Shown here piece after piece: positions 25,155 through 35,112 of a stretch of DNA of 49,049 nt. The number at the start of each line of letters is the position of its first letter. The stretch's first letter is position 1. The DNA comes from an uncultured Caryophanales bacterium (lineage in GTDB: Bacteria > Bacillota_I > Bacilli_A > RF39 > UBA660). The notes below the pieces were generated by a model that saw nothing but the letters and a program-made list of their open reading frames with translations, was not told where the DNA came from and made no database searches. The position numbers were made by a program, and so were the translations under genes. The stretch lies in the NCBI GenBank assembly GCA_946611235.1, contig CAMODE010000033.1, forward strand, positions 1-49,049. The letters run 5' to 3'.

Positions 25155-26065
25155 TGAAAGGTGTTAAAGAGTTAATAAAAGAGCAAAATAGATTTACTAA
25201 TATTGAACTAGAAAAATACTTTGATGAAGAATTAAAAGATGATACTTTTAAAAAAGTTGTTAGTAAATGTAAACTTCCTAAAGAAGAACTAATTAAATAT
25301 ACTTCTTTATTTAAAGATAGTGCATGTGAATTAAAAAACTGTAGTACTTGTAAAAATATCTTAGAATGTAAAAACAGTGTTACAGGTCATGTCTATTATC
25401 CTAGTGTAGAAAATGATAATATCGTATTTTCTTATGTACCTTGTAAATATAAAAAGAAATTAGATAAAGATAATAAGTATAAAGAAAATATAATTTCTTT
25501 TGATATGCCAAGAGAGATAATGGATGCTTCAATGAAAGATATTTATACTGATGATAAAAATAGATTAGAGACGATTAAATGGCTTACGACTTTTATTAAA
25601 AAATATGAATCAGATAATAATATAAAAGGATTATACTTGACAGGAAACTTTGGATGTGGTAAAACATATGTAGTAGCTGCTACTTTTAATGAGATTGCTA
25701 AAAAGGGTAAAAGAGTTGCTATCGTCTATTATCCGGAATTCTTAAGAAGACTAAAAGAAAGCTTTTCTGATGACTATAAAATGGTATTTGATAGTGTTAG
25801 AAAAAGTGACTTATTACTTCTTGATGATATAGGAGCGGAGACTGTTACTAATTGGAATAGAGATGAAGTTCTTGGTACAATCTTACAATATAGAATGCAA
25901 GAAAAGTTACCAACATTCTTTACATCTAATTTGACTATCAAAGAGTTGGAAGAACATCTTATAGGAAATGATAGTGATGGTAAAGTTAAGGCTAGAAGAA
26001 TAATAGAAAGAATTAAATATTTAACTGATAATATCGAAATGATTGCGGAAAATAGAAGAAAGTGA
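25154..26065 (+). CDS. dnaI: Primosomal protein DnaI (helicase loader)
   Basis: AAA+ ATPase that loads the replicative helicase. The N-terminal region has a Cys cluster (C58, C63, C66, C72) consistent with the zinc-binding domain of DnaI. The AAA domain has Walker A GNFGCGKTY (164-172), Walker B LLLLDDIGAE and the sensor FFTSN. Its 303 aa is normal. It is the second gene of the replication operon. Confidence 0.93.
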   Translation: MKGVKELIKEQNRFTNIELEKYFDEELKDDTFKKVVSKCKLPKEELIKYTSLFKDSACELKNCSTCKNILECKNSVTGHVYYPSVENDNIVFSYVPCKYKKKLDKDNKYKENIISFDMPREIMDASMKDIYTDDKNRLETIKWLTTFIKKYESDNNIKGLYLTGNFGCGKTYVVAATFNEIAKKGKRVAIVYYPEFLRRLKESFSDDYKMVFDSVRKSDLLLLDDIGAETVTNWNRDEVLGTILQYRMQEKLPTFFTSNLTIKELEEHLIGNDSDGKVKARRIIERIKYLTDNIEMIAENRRK

Positions 26066-26074
26066 GGAATAAAA

Positions 26075-26350
26075 ATGGAGAAAAAAGTAATGAATGCTAA
26101 ACTAAGTGATGTTAATGGTAAAGGTAATGCTCATATGTTTATTGAAGGCGATGGTGCTGAACTTAATATGCCAGAGAATTTTGTTTTAGCTAACAAACCT
26201 AATAGTGGTAAATCATCTAAGATGAAAGAGTTTGTAACTGGTAACCCTAATGTCGGTAAAGGGTCTGCTGGATTTGTTGGTGTAATTACTCTTGCTATTA
26301 TTATAGCTGTAGTAGGAGCAATTATTGCATTTTTAACACTTAGATATTAA
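26075..26350 (+). CDS. Small C-tail-anchored membrane protein
   Basis: Not recognised. 91 aa: about 65 soluble residues rich in Gly, Asn and Lys, then one hydrophobic helix at about 68-88 (FVGVITLAIIIAVVGAIIAF), ending LTLRY. Orientation is probably N-in with a C-terminal anchor. It lies 9 bp after dnaI and 26 bp before dnaE, so it is co-transcribed with replication genes; an anchor or scaffold role is possible but unproven. Confidence 0.7.
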   Translation: MEKKVMNAKLSDVNGKGNAHMFIEGDGAELNMPENFVLANKPNSGKSSKMKEFVTGNPNVGKGSAGFVGVITLAIIIAVVGAIIAFLTLRY

Positions 26351-26376
26351 TTTATTTATACAAGGAGGGATAGCCT

Positions 26377-29301
26377 ATGCTTACTGCTTTAGAAGTTAAA
26401 TCTAGTTATTCTATTTTAAGTAGTTTAAACTTGATTGATATGCTAACGGAAAAAGCTAAAAGTATGGGCTATTTTTCTTTAGCTATAACAGACTCTAATA
26501 ATATGTTTGGAGTCTATGAATTTTATTTATCATGCAAGAAGAAAGGTATTAAACCGATTATTGGTATGGAAGTAGATGATATTAATAATAGATATATTTT
26601 ACTTGCGAAGAATAATAATGGATATAAGAATTTAATTAAGATATCAACAATTGTATCAGAAAGAGATATTGATATTAATGATTTAAATACATATAAAGAT
26701 GATCTTATTTTAATTATGCCTTTTAGTAGTTTTAACGAAGAAATATTTAATGTATTTGAAGAACATTTTATAGGTTATAGTACTCTAGAAGAAAAAAATA
26801 TAATCGATAGTACTAAGAGAAAAGTATTTATAAATGATGTCTCTTATATAGATAAAGATGACTATAAATATTTGGATTACTTATATATGATTAGAGATGA
26901 TAAGAAACTAGGAGAGATAGAACTTGGTACTCATAAGAATAAGCATTTACTTAGTAAAGAAGAATATGAAAGTGTAGTTGATAATGATACTTTACAGAAT
27001 ATGAAATATATAAGTGATAAATGCACAGTAACATTAGAATACAAAGAGGGACTCCTTCCTATCTATGATAAAGATATTGATTCTTATGAATACTTAACTA
27101 ATTTATGTAATAAAGGATTAAATAAAAGACTAAATGGTAATGTTACGAAAGAGTATTCTGATAGGATTAAATATGAACTAGGTGTTATTAAAAAGATGGG
27201 ATTTTGTGATTACTTTTTAGTTGTATGGGATTATGTTAAATATGCTAAATTTAATAATATACTAGTAGGCCCTGGAAGAGGAAGTGCTGCGGGAAGTTTA
27301 GTTAGTTACTCTATTGGAATAACTGATGTAGATCCAATTAAATATGATTTACTCTTTGAAAGATTTTTAAATCCAGAAAGGGTTACTATGCCCGATATTG
27401 ATGTTGACTTTGATAGTGTAAAAAGAAATGAAGTAATAGATTATGTTACAAATAAATATGGTGAAAAGAAAGTAGCTGGTATTATTACTTTTAATACGCT
27501 TGGAGCTAAACAAGTTATTAGAGATTTAGGCAGAGTCTTTAATATTAGCGGGCCTATTATCGATGATATTGCTAAGGGTATAACCACTAAAGAATTAAAG
27601 GATTCTTATGAAAAAGATTCGAGATTTTATAATTTAATTAATTCTAAGGATGAGTATAAGAGACTATTTAAAATTGCTTTAAAATTAGAAGGTCTTCCTA
27701 GACATATATCTGTACATGCTGCGGGTGTCGTTATGAGTAATACGGATATTGATAATGTTATTCCTTTATATAAGAATCAGTTAGGTATATATACGACAGC
27801 TTTTTCAAAAGATTATTTGGAGCCATTGGGACTTTTAAAGATGGACTTTTTGGGACTAGACAATCTTACTCTTATTAGTAATGTTATAGATGAAATAAAA
27901 GTAAATGAAAAGATCAATATTAGTTTTGATAGAATACCTATGAATGATAAAAAAGCAATAGAAGTTTTTTATAATGTAGATACAGATGGTATCTTTCAAT
28001 TTGAATCTCCTGGTATGAAGAGATTTTTAGAGAAGTTAAAAATAAAAAGTTTTGATGATATATCACTTGCCCTTGCTTTATATAGACCAGGTCCTATGGA
28101 TAATATTGATACTTTTATAAGAAGAAGAGAAGGAAAAGAAAAGATTGATTATATTCATCCTGATTTAGAAGAGATACTTGCTCCGACTTATGGAGTTATT
28201 GTGTATCAAGAACAGATTATGCAAATTGTTAGAAAGATGGCTGGTTATTCTTTTGGCGAAGCTGATGTACTCCGAAGAGCGATGTCAAAGAAAAAAGAAG
28301 AGATATTACTAAAAGAAAAGCCTAAGTTTATAGAAGGTTCTATTAAAAATGGATATCCTGAAGAAATAGCAGTAAAAGTATATGATATGATTCTTAAATT
28401 TGCTAATTATGGTTTTAATAAATCACACTCCGTTGCTTATGCTATTATAGCTTATAAGATGGCTTATATTAAGGCATACTTTCTTAAATACTTTATATGT
28501 GGACTTCTATCAAATGCTATTGGTAACGAGTATAAAACTAATACTTATTTAAATAGGGCTAGAAAAGCTGGTATTAAAATTTTAAGTCCATCTATTAATG
28601 ATAGTAAAAGTTTATATTATGTAGATGAAAATGGTAATATAAGATGTCCATTATCTATTATAAGTAGTGTTGGAACATCGATATCTAATGATATTATTGG
28701 AGAAAGAGAAAAAGGATTATTTACAGATTTTTGTGACTTTGTTGTGAGAATGAATAAAAGTGGTGTTAATAAAAGAGTTCTTACTAATTTAATTAATGCT
28801 GGTGCTTTTCCTTTTGGATATAACAAAAGATCTTTAAATGAAAGCTTAGATAGCGTACTTAACTATGCTGAAATAGCTAGTGGTATGTCTCTTATTGAGA
28901 TTGAAAAGCCCGTTATTGAAGAGTATCCAGAGTATGATAAGAGTGAACTTATTAATTTAGAACTTAAGACCATGGGATTTTATTTAACAGAACATCCTAT
29001 TAGTAAGTATAGAGAAGGATATATTATTAATTCAATGAACATTAATAATTATTTTGATAAGAATATTAAACTAGTAGTTATGATTGGTAAGATTAGGGAG
29101 ACGACTACTAAAAATAATGATGTTATGGCTTTTATTAAAGGTAATGATGAATATGGAGATATTGATTTAACTGTGTTTCCTAGTACTTATAAAAGATTTA
29201 ATAACATTAAAGAAGGTAATATTGTAGAAATAATAGGTAGAGTAGAAAAAAGATATGATAAATATCAAGTAATTGTTAATAATATAAAAATACTAGAATA
29301 G
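26377..29301 (+). CDS. dnaE: DNA polymerase III subunit alpha (DnaE type)
   Basis: Family C replicative polymerase, 974 aa, short for DnaE. Order: PHP domain (1-200), palm with [10 protein letters not shown] (298-307) and catalytic aspartates in PDIDVDFD (340-346), fingers with YRPGPMDNI and VYQEQIM, then HhH and OB fold near the C-terminus ([17 protein letters not shown]). The PHP metal ligands look lost: the usual H-x-H-S start is VKSSYS, and the later His is DVSYI, so no PHP-dependent proofreading is expected. Firmicutes usually pair this with PolC, which is not in the window. It belongs to the dnaB-dnaI operon. Confidence 0.95.
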   Translation: MLTALEVKSSYSILSSLNLIDMLTEKAKSMGYFSLAITDSNNMFGVYEFYLSCKKKGIKPIIGMEVDDINNRYILLAKNNNGYKNLIKISTIVSERDIDINDLNTYKDDLILIMPFSSFNEEIFNVFEEHFIGYSTLEEKNIIDSTKRKVFINDVSYIDKDDYKYLDYLYMIRDDKKLGEIELGTHKNKHLLSKEEYESVVDNDTLQNMKYISDKCTVTLEYKEGLLPIYDKDIDSYEYLTNLCNKGLNKRLNGNVTKEYSDRIKYELGVIKKMGFCDYFLVVWDYVKYAKFNNILVGPGRGSAAGSLVSYSIGITDVDPIKYDLLFERFLNPERVTMPDIDVDFDSVKRNEVIDYVTNKYGEKKVAGIITFNTLGAKQVIRDLGRVFNISGPIIDDIAKGITTKELKDSYEKDSRFYNLINSKDEYKRLFKIALKLEGLPRHISVHAAGVVMSNTDIDNVIPLYKNQLGIYTTAFSKDYLEPLGLLKMDFLGLDNLTLISNVIDEIKVNEKINISFDRIPMNDKKAIEVFYNVDTDGIFQFESPGMKRFLEKLKIKSFDDISLALALYRPGPMDNIDTFIRRREGKEKIDYIHPDLEEILAPTYGVIVYQEQIMQIVRKMAGYSFGEADVLRRAMSKKKEEILLKEKPKFIEGSIKNGYPEEIAVKVYDMILKFANYGFNKSHSVAYAIIAYKMAYIKAYFLKYFICGLLSNAIGNEYKTNTYLNRARKAGIKILSPSINDSKSLYYVDENGNIRCPLSIISSVGTSISNDIIGEREKGLFTDFCDFVVRMNKSGVNKRVLTNLINAGAFPFGYNKRSLNESLDSVLNYAEIASGMSLIEIEKPVIEEYPEYDKSELINLELKTMGFYLTEHPISKYREGYIINSMNINNYFDKNIKLVVMIGKIRETTTKNNDVMAFIKGNDEYGDIDLTVFPSTYKRFNNIKEGNIVEIIGRVEKRYDKYQVIVNNIKILE

Positions 29302-29311
29302 GAGAATATTT

Positions 29312-29884
29312 ATGAATAAAGGTGTATTTATTGTTGTATCAGGACCATCTGGAGTAGGTAAAGATACTCTCGTAGATGAACTAGTAAAAGAAGATTATGG
29401 TATATGTTCAGTATCGATGACAACGAGAAAGATGAGAAATGGGGAAATAGAAGGAGTAGACTACTTCTATAGAGATATTGATACTTTTGAAGATTATATT
29501 AAGAAAGATAAATTCTTAGAGTATGCTAAATATAATAACAACTATTATGGTACTTTAAAAGACTTTGTATTTGATAATTTAAATAAGGGAATAAATGTCT
29601 TTGCTAATATCGACGTACAAGGTGCTCTTCAGATAGAAAAAGTATTTCCAGAAGCTGTTAGCATCTTTATTATGCCTCCTTCATTTGAAGAATTAGAAAA
29701 GAGACTTAGAAATAGAAATACTGATACTGAAGAAGATATTATTAATAGACTTAATATTGCTAAAAAAGAAATTACTTATAAAGATAAATATGACTACACA
29801 GTTATCAACAATTCTGTTGATAAAGCAGTAATAGACATTAAAACTATTATTGATAAAGAGAAAAAGAAAATCAATACCGATTAA
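29312..29884 (+). CDS. gmk: Guanylate kinase
   Basis: ATP:GMP phosphotransferase in nucleotide metabolism. P-loop GPSGVGKDT (11-19), GMP-binding [18 protein letters not shown] and the lid RLRNRNTD are present; 190 aa is normal. Last gene of the replication operon. Its final codons overlap those of the convergent gene and lie within a perfect 15-bp stem. Confidence 0.95.
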   Translation: MNKGVFIVVSGPSGVGKDTLVDELVKEDYGICSVSMTTRKMRNGEIEGVDYFYRDIDTFEDYIKKDKFLEYAKYNNNYYGTLKDFVFDNLNKGINVFANIDVQGALQIEKVFPEAVSIFIMPPSFEELEKRLRNRNTDTEEDIINRLNIAKKEITYKDKYDYTVINNSVDKAVIDIKTIIDKEKKKINTD

Positions 29885-29902
29885 TTAGTATTGATTTTCT
29901 TT
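29863..29902. terminator. Bidirectional terminator formed by two coding ends
   Basis: AAAGAAAATCAATAC (29863-29877) pairs perfectly with GTATTGATTTTCTTT (29888-29902) across a 10-nt loop. The left arm codes the end of gmk and the right arm the end of the opposing gene. Confidence 0.8.
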
Positions 29903-30792
29903 CTAATTATTTTGCTTTCTTTTCCTATAGTTAGCATATAATTACTATTATCTAAATTAAATTCTAATTCATCTAAAATTTCTTCTTTATTTGTAACATC
30001 TTTAAAGTCGTCATTAATCATTAATAAACTCATATAGGCGTCATTTTTTATAAAATCACTATCATGACTTTTTGCCATATCTATCTCATAAAACTTAATA
30101 TAGTTTCTTATTAATTCATTTAACTTTCCAATATACTTTTTCTTTCTAGAATCAGCAGTATTTCTTTCTAATTCATATCCTTTTTCAAGTGATATACCAA
30201 ATAAATCTTCTATTCTTTTACTACTTCTCATTTTAATTTTTAAAAAGTTTGCTTCAAACTCTGGATCGTAACAATCTTCAACATTAATATATACATTATT
30301 TTGTATAGCTAGTTTTGTTAACTTCTTATTTATCTTTTCTAAAGTTTGAGGATTAATAGTACCTTGGACCTTTAAATAATAGTATTGACCTGCTTTAGAT
30401 ATATAAAATTGAAGCCAGTATAAATCGTATTCTTTTTTATATGTTGGAACTACAAATAAGTTTGTACTTTCTTCTTTTTCATTTAAATCATTATATAATT
30501 TTCCGAATATCTTTACTGCTTTTTCAATCAATTGATTTTCCATTTTTAAACTATCTTTAATTTTAAATATATATCTATGTTTCTTTGGAATTAGCCATGA
30601 GATTTGACCATGTCTTATTGCATCAACAACGTATTCTCTACCGACAAGGGTATCTTCTTTATCAAGCTCATACCAAGGTATTTTAGCCTCTCTAATACTA
30701 TCTACGTCTTCTATTATTTCTACTCTTTCCTCAGGTGCAATTCGACTTTTTATAAGTTCTTCTTCTTTTTCATATTCTTTTTTAGCTTCCAT
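29881..30792 (-). CDS. Hypothetical protein, 303 aa
   Basis: Not recognised. A soluble, highly charged protein, Glu/Lys-rich at the N-terminus, with a central region of alternating hydrophobics ([21 protein letters not shown]). No membrane helix or classic catalytic motif was seen. A TTG four codons upstream overlaps the GGAGG site, so ATG at 30792 is preferred. It converges on gmk with a 4-nt overlap. The 345-bp gap upstream begins the toxin-antitoxin region. Confidence 0.7.
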   Translation of the reverse strand: MEAKKEYEKEEELIKSRIAPEERVEIIEDVDSIREAKIPWYELDKEDTLVGREYVVDAIRHGQISWLIPKKHRYIFKIKDSLKMENQLIEKAVKIFGKLYNDLNEKEESTNLFVVPTYKKEYDLYWLQFYISKAGQYYYLKVQGTINPQTLEKINKKLTKLAIQNNVYINVEDCYDPEFEANFLKIKMRSSKRIEDLFGISLEKGYELERNTADSRKKKYIGKLNELIRNYIKFYEIDMAKSHDSDFIKNDAYMSLLMINDDFKDVTNKEEILDELEFNLDNSNYMLTIGKESKIIRKKINTN

Positions 30793-30996
30793 AATTTCCT
30801 CCAAGTGCTATCTACTTTATCATAATTTTAACAATCAGTCAATTATTTGTTATCCCTTTTTTTCAAACTTTGTTAGTAAGTAAAATCAACCCCAATTATT
30901 TTTGATATTTTTATACATTTGTATACTTTTTTAAAATTGATAAATCCTTATATTTAAAGGGCTTATAAGTAAAATAAAAATATATCTAAATTTGTA

Positions 30997-31024
30997 TTGA
31001 CTAAATTATTATTAATGATATAAT
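30997..31024 (+). promoter_or_regulatory. Promoter of the candidate toxin mRNA
   Basis: TTGACT (30997-31002), 16 bp, TATAAT (31019-31024). Transcription would begin near 31031, 16 nt before the left arm of a long-range inverted repeat. The stretch 30793-30996 shows nothing else. Confidence 0.8.
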
Positions 31025-31099
31025 GTTTGATGTGGTTAATACCTATGGTGTTCTCTCCAAATTTTACATACTTTTAGTTGTGAGAGGAGGAGTGATTGT

Positions 31100-31153
31100 A
31101 TGCTGAAAGAATCAACTAATAAAGGGGGTTTAAGTAAGTGGAACTTGTTTTAG
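31100..31153 (+). CDS. Putative leader peptide overlapping the toxin start, 17 aa
   Basis: ATG preceded by GAGAGGAGG, the best ribosome site in the region, opens a 17-codon frame (MLKESTNKGGLSKWNLF) that runs across the toxin GTG in a different frame and stops at 31151-31153. Such an overlap could couple toxin translation to the leader, similar in logic to mok-hok. Whether it is translated is unknown. Confidence 0.45.
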   Translation: MLKESTNKGGLSKWNLF

Positions 31154-31215
31154 CGTATGCTATAACAGTACTAATTCTTCTTGCCGTAATAAGTAAGAAT
31201 AATCATACAAAATAA
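31138..31215 (+). CDS. Candidate type I toxin, small hydrophobic peptide, 25 aa
   Basis: GTG start with AGGGGG about 10 nt upstream. The peptide is one membrane helix (VELVLAYAITVLILLAVI) plus a polar basic tail (SKNNHTK). An in-frame TAA directly before the GTG rules out a longer form. Length, composition and tail resemble small holin-like or Fst/TxpA-type type I toxins. The surroundings agree: strong promoter upstream, long-range mRNA end pairing, and an antisense promoter and terminator overlapping the 3' end. The family assignment is by architecture, not by sequence match. Confidence 0.7.
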   Translation: MELVLAYAITVLILLAVISKNNHTK

Positions 31216-31235
31216 AAAGGGACACCCAGGGGGTG
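31211..31235 (-). terminator. Terminator of the antisense RNA
   Basis: CACCC (minus, 31235-31231) pairs with GGGTG (31227-31223) over a 3-nt loop, with partial outer pairing, followed by minus-strand TTTTTATT from 31218. Confidence 0.7.
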
Positions 31236-31313
31236 CTCTATAGTATTCTATGGAGAGAACACCTGTAAAATTAGGCGTTATCCACATTTTTATTATGGAT
31301 AATTTCTCTTTCC
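31211..31313 (-). ncRNA. Candidate antisense RNA antitoxin, about 100 nt
   Basis: Defined by a minus-strand promoter at 31348-31320 and an intrinsic terminator at 31235-31211. It would be complementary to the toxin stop codon and 3' untranslated region, including the right arm of the long-range repeat. Its 5' end can form a stem (GGATAA/TTATCC, 31302-31278). Convergent, 3'-overlapping antisense RNA is the txpA/RatA and Fst arrangement. Expression is not shown by sequence alone. Confidence 0.65.
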
Positions 31314-31319
31314 AAATAC

Positions 31320-31348
31320 ATTATATGATAATTTTATAAAAATTGCAA
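31320..31348 (-). promoter_or_regulatory. Promoter of the antisense RNA
   Basis: Minus strand TTGCAA (31348-31343), 17 bp, TATAAT (31325-31320), with predicted start near 31313. Confidence 0.75.
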
Positions 31349-31381
31349 CATACTCGGGATAAAAAAAGTAATTATACAATT

Positions 31382-33751
31382 TTATAAAGATAATTGTTCA
31401 TTTTCTTTATCTATTATCTCATATTCTAGTTTTTCATATGTTTTCTTTCTTTTAAGAAACATATTTCTAGTTTTTGCAAAGTTATCATCAACATAATCAT
31501 ATATTAAAATTTCCTTTTTATTTGAATTTTTTCGATGTAATCTTCCAGCATACTGTGTAACTCTTGTTTGTCCGGAAATAGGCATAGTTAAAAATAAAAC
31601 TTCTAATTTTGAATCATCAAATCCTTCACCAATATATGAACCAGTAGCGACAATTATTTTGTTACTATTTTCTTCATTTATTTTGTTTGTTTCTTCTTCA
31701 TATTGTTTTAAAACTTTCTTTCCTATTCCCCCATAATATTTAAAAATATTATTGGTATATTTAGATAATTTATCATAAATATAATTCATTAATTCTAATC
31801 TTTCTGTTAAAACAAGAATATTTTTTCCATTATCATATTCTTTTTTTATGTCCTTGATAATGTTTTCACTTCTAATGATGTCTTTAGCTATTAAATCATT
31901 TATTTCGTTTAATTCATAATTATCAATATTAGGATCAGTAAAACTTAAGTGACTTTTTCTTATTATTACTTTCATTGGAATATTTAATTCTTTATTGAAT
32001 TTTAAACTATCTACTTTATATCTAATATCTCCACATTGCATTGTAATAATTGGAGTATGTCCATTTTCTCTTTCTGGTGTTGCGGAAATTCCATATACAT
32101 ATTTAGCATTACCAGTATTAATAGCCTGCTCGAAAGTGTATGCTGCGGTATGGTGGCATTCATCAATAATTATCATTCCATAATTTTTAGCAATATTAAG
32201 TACTTCTCCGTTATTCCATAATGATTTTATACTTGCAACATCAATTATATTGGTTAATTTTTTCTTTTTACTACTTATTTCGCCAACTTCTTCGACATTT
32301 AAAAATTCTTTTATTCTGTCTTTCCATTGATTTAATAATTGAATTTTATTAACTAAAATTAGAGTATTTACTTTTCTATTATCTATTAACTTACAACCTA
32401 TAACAGTTTTTCCAAATCCTGTTGGTGCGCATAAAATACCATTATCATATTTTAATAGGTTTTCTAGGGCTTTTTGCTGTTCTTCTCTTAGGGTGCCAGT
32501 AAACGTTACATCTATTTTCTTTCCTTTAAATCGTTTATCTGTTTTAATTATTTTAATATTATTAGCTTTGCATAAGTTTTCTAAATATTCATATGTTCCT
32601 CTTGGTAATTTTAAATATTTATCATCTTCTTTACTGCAGTCAATTACCATTGGAATATTATGGACAGACATTCTTAATTTTTGCATTTTATAGAATTCAG
32701 GATTTGCAAAGGTAGCTAATCTTCTAAAACTATTTTTTACAATAGATGGCATATTTGCTTTATCAATATACACCATATCATTTAGTGTTACTTTAATGCT
32801 CTTTGGATATTCTATATTGCTTTTACTTTTTGTTAATACTTCTTTATTCATATTTACTATTTCATGACCAATATCAATAGTTTCTCCGGATAGTTTTTCA
32901 ATTTTATCAAATACTTCTAATTCAGTTAATTTATGAATTGATTTTAGATATTCTATTTGATTGTTAATTTGAATAAAGTTTCTATCAACAAAGATTGTAT
33001 TTCCATATTTTGATGGTTCATATTGGAATGGTAAGGCTATTAAATTACCATATCCTCCTTTTGGCATAGTATCTTGATTAGGAAACATTCTATCAAAAGA
33101 GGTAATTGAAATATTACTTATTTCCATTGTTTTTGATAATAATAAACTTCCTAATTTTCTAGCAGTTAATGCTTTAATATTTTTTTCAAAGAAAATCCAT
33201 ATATGAATTCCTTTTCCTGACCTACTTTTTTCTAAAGCTATGGGTACATTATATTTATCACATACACTGGCAAATGCCAACACTTCACTCTTTATATCGT
33301 TATTATTTTCTTTATTATCAAAATCTAATGATAGAAAAAAGCAGGTATCATTTTCTAATAGAGGGTAAATACCAATAGGATTATTTTCATACATATGTTT
33401 ATAGATTACATCTTTTGATAATGGTTTATTTTCTCTATATTGACAAGATTTGCACTTTTTGCCCATGGTCTTATTACATATTCCTTGTTTCCATTCATTA
33501 GTACAGGCTGGTATATAATATTTAACACTTGGATTATTTTTATCGATTGATAAGTACGGATACACATCATCTCTTCCTTTAAAATAGTTCATAAATATTT
33601 TAACTTTTTCTTCTCGAGTAAGATTTGATTTAGATTCATTTTTATTAAGTTCGTTTAGTTTTTTTCTTAATTCATTTATTTCTAGTTCTATTTTTTTCTT
33701 TTCTAATTCTTTTTTATTAATTTCTTCAATTATCATTTCTTTTGAGTCCAT
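31382..33751 (-). CDS. TOTE-type primase-helicase (AEP primase + SF2 helicase)
   Basis: A 789-aa fusion. An N-terminal coiled coil (5-40) precedes an archaeo-eukaryotic primase domain (about 45-290). Catalytic Asp143 and Asp145 lie in SLDFDNKE, the histidine in SRSGKGIHIW (His183), and a four-Cys zinc site is inserted (C83, C92, C100, C103). The C-terminal half is a superfamily 2 helicase with Walker A PTGFGKT (443-449), DECHH (530-534), the SATPE motif and motif VI QYAGRLHR. This order matches proteins annotated as TOTE conflict system primase-helicases, proposed to act in conflict with mobile elements. AAAGGAG precedes the ATG. The gene lies between the toxin-antitoxin module and an ATPase gene. 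Confidence 0.87.
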   Translation of the reverse strand: MDSKEMIIEEINKKELEKKKIELEINELRKKLNELNKNESKSNLTREEKVKIFMNYFKGRDDVYPYLSIDKNNPSVKYYIPACTNEWKQGICNKTMGKKCKSCQYRENKPLSKDVIYKHMYENNPIGIYPLLENDTCFFLSLDFDNKENNNDIKSEVLAFASVCDKYNVPIALEKSRSGKGIHIWIFFEKNIKALTARKLGSLLLSKTMEISNISITSFDRMFPNQDTMPKGGYGNLIALPFQYEPSKYGNTIFVDRNFIQINNQIEYLKSIHKLTELEVFDKIEKLSGETIDIGHEIVNMNKEVLTKSKSNIEYPKSIKVTLNDMVYIDKANMPSIVKNSFRRLATFANPEFYKMQKLRMSVHNIPMVIDCSKEDDKYLKLPRGTYEYLENLCKANNIKIIKTDKRFKGKKIDVTFTGTLREEQQKALENLLKYDNGILCAPTGFGKTVIGCKLIDNRKVNTLILVNKIQLLNQWKDRIKEFLNVEEVGEISSKKKKLTNIIDVASIKSLWNNGEVLNIAKNYGMIIIDECHHTAAYTFEQAINTGNAKYVYGISATPERENGHTPIITMQCGDIRYKVDSLKFNKELNIPMKVIIRKSHLSFTDPNIDNYELNEINDLIAKDIIRSENIIKDIKKEYDNGKNILVLTERLELMNYIYDKLSKYTNNIFKYYGGIGKKVLKQYEEETNKINEENSNKIIVATGSYIGEGFDDSKLEVLFLTMPISGQTRVTQYAGRLHRKNSNKKEILIYDYVDDNFAKTRNMFLKRKKTYEKLEYEIIDKENEQLSL

Positions 33752-33793
33752 ACTAAATATCTCCTTTTGCTATTCATATATATTTGTTGAAAA

Positions 33794-35056
33794 TTAATTT
33801 TTCAACGTTCCTATAGATACTACATATACTCCATCTTCTCTTTTATATGATAATTCTGCTCCTGTTAAAACCATTAAGAATAATGGTTCGCCATCTTTTT
33901 TGATATTTATTTTTTCTTTAAATTTTAATAAGTTTTTTGCAGCTTCTTCTATTTCTCCTGCTCCTAGTTTTATTTCTATTGCTCCCCATTTGCCACTTGA
34001 TGTTTTAAGAATACAATCTACTTCAAAGTCATTTTTATCTCGGTAATATGATAGTGTTGCATCCATAGAATCAGCATATATTTTTAAATCTCTAATGCAC
34101 ATATTTTCGAATATAAAACCTGTAAAATTTAAATCATTTATTAAATCTTCCCTTTTTATGTTTAAAGTCGCTATGGCAAGTGATGGGTCAACTAATTCTA
34201 ATTTTGGTGAAACCCTTAATGGAGTTTTGGATCTTAAATTTAAGTTAGTAGCGGGAATATACTCTAATATATATAATTTTTCTAATGTATTTAAATAGTC
34301 ATCTAAAGTTGGTCTTGATAGCTCGTTAGTAAACTCCATTTTAACATCATCCAAAATTGTTGATTTACCAACACTTGTAGATATGTTTCTTGAAATACTT
34401 TTTAAAATAGCGCCCATTTTTTGTGGATTTCTCTCAACGCCATCAACTGTTTTTATTTCTTCAGTCAATAAACTTTTAACGTAATCTTTAGCTATTTTAT
34501 ATTTATTATCTCCTTCAATATTGAGTGATTCAGGCCATCCACCTCGCATCATAGCATTGATAATACAATCAAAATCTAAATTAGATACTCCTTCGATATC
34601 TTTACCACTTATTATATCATTTAGAGATACTTTTCCATTAGATTCCCCTGATTCATATAAACTCATAGGTCTCATTAACAATTTTGTAATTCTTCCTGTT
34701 CCTGTGTGCATTACACTATCTTCTTTTGGCCTTGCTGATCCAGTAAAAATATATTGTCCTTTTAAACCAGTGTGATCGACGTCCATTCTAACTGAATCCC
34801 ATACGACAGGATACATTTGCCATTCATCAAATAATCTTGGCTTTTCTCCTTCTAAAAATAATGACGGCTTGGTTTGATTTATTTTGTCATATTGTATTTT
34901 CTTATCTGGGTCTTGAAATTCAATATAACTTTTAGCAATTTGCCTTGCTGTAGTTGATTTTCCACACCATTTACATCCTTCAATTAATACTGCGCCAATA
35001 TATTCAAGTTTGTTTTTTAGAACTTCATCGACAATTCTAGGTATATATTGTTTCAT
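33794..35056 (-). CDS. AAA ATPase with DUF4143 nuclease-like domain
   Basis: A 420-aa member of the AAA_14/DUF4143 family. Walker A is GCKWCGKST (27-35) and the Walker B region is RLFDEWQ, with sensor IFTGSA. The C-terminal domain carries a PD-(D/E)XK-like pattern: DFEVDCIL followed by GAIEIKLG. The start at ATG 35056 is chosen over an in-frame ATG 3 codons upstream because that one overlaps GGAGGATGG. These proteins are widespread, often horizontally spread and of unknown role. A 23-bp repeat array lies 57 bp upstream. Confidence 0.87.
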   Translation of the reverse strand: MKQYIPRIVDEVLKNKLEYIGAVLIEGCKWCGKSTTARQIAKSYIEFQDPDKKIQYDKINQTKPSLFLEGEKPRLFDEWQMYPVVWDSVRMDVDHTGLKGQYIFTGSARPKEDSVMHTGTGRITKLLMRPMSLYESGESNGKVSLNDIISGKDIEGVSNLDFDCIINAMMRGGWPESLNIEGDNKYKIAKDYVKSLLTEEIKTVDGVERNPQKMGAILKSISRNISTSVGKSTILDDVKMEFTNELSRPTLDDYLNTLEKLYILEYIPATNLNLRSKTPLRVSPKLELVDPSLAIATLNIKREDLINDLNFTGFIFENMCIRDLKIYADSMDATLSYYRDKNDFEVDCILKTSSGKWGAIEIKLGAGEIEEAAKNLLKFKEKINIKKDGEPLFLMVLTGAELSYKREDGVYVVSIGTLKN

Positions 35057-35112
35057 ATAAACCATCCTCCTTCTTGATTAATTATACTGCTTCTTTTCAT
35101 TTTTTTCAATAC

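Larger units (their letters stand above)
31047..31263 (+). other. Long-range inverted repeat pairing toxin mRNA ends
   Basis: GGTGTTCTCTCCA (31047-31059) is exactly complementary to TGGAGAGAACACC (31251-31263). The 13-bp match brackets the toxin frame, placing the mRNA 5' end next to its 3' region. End-to-end pairing that blocks translation is a known feature of type I toxin mRNAs. Confidence 0.8.

Noticed and set aside
31278-31286. TTATCCACA, an exact DnaA-box consensus
   Set aside because: It is a single site with no cluster or unwinding element, and it lies in the predicted hairpin of the antisense RNA (TTATCC/GGATAA). One isolated match in AT-rich DNA is not an origin.
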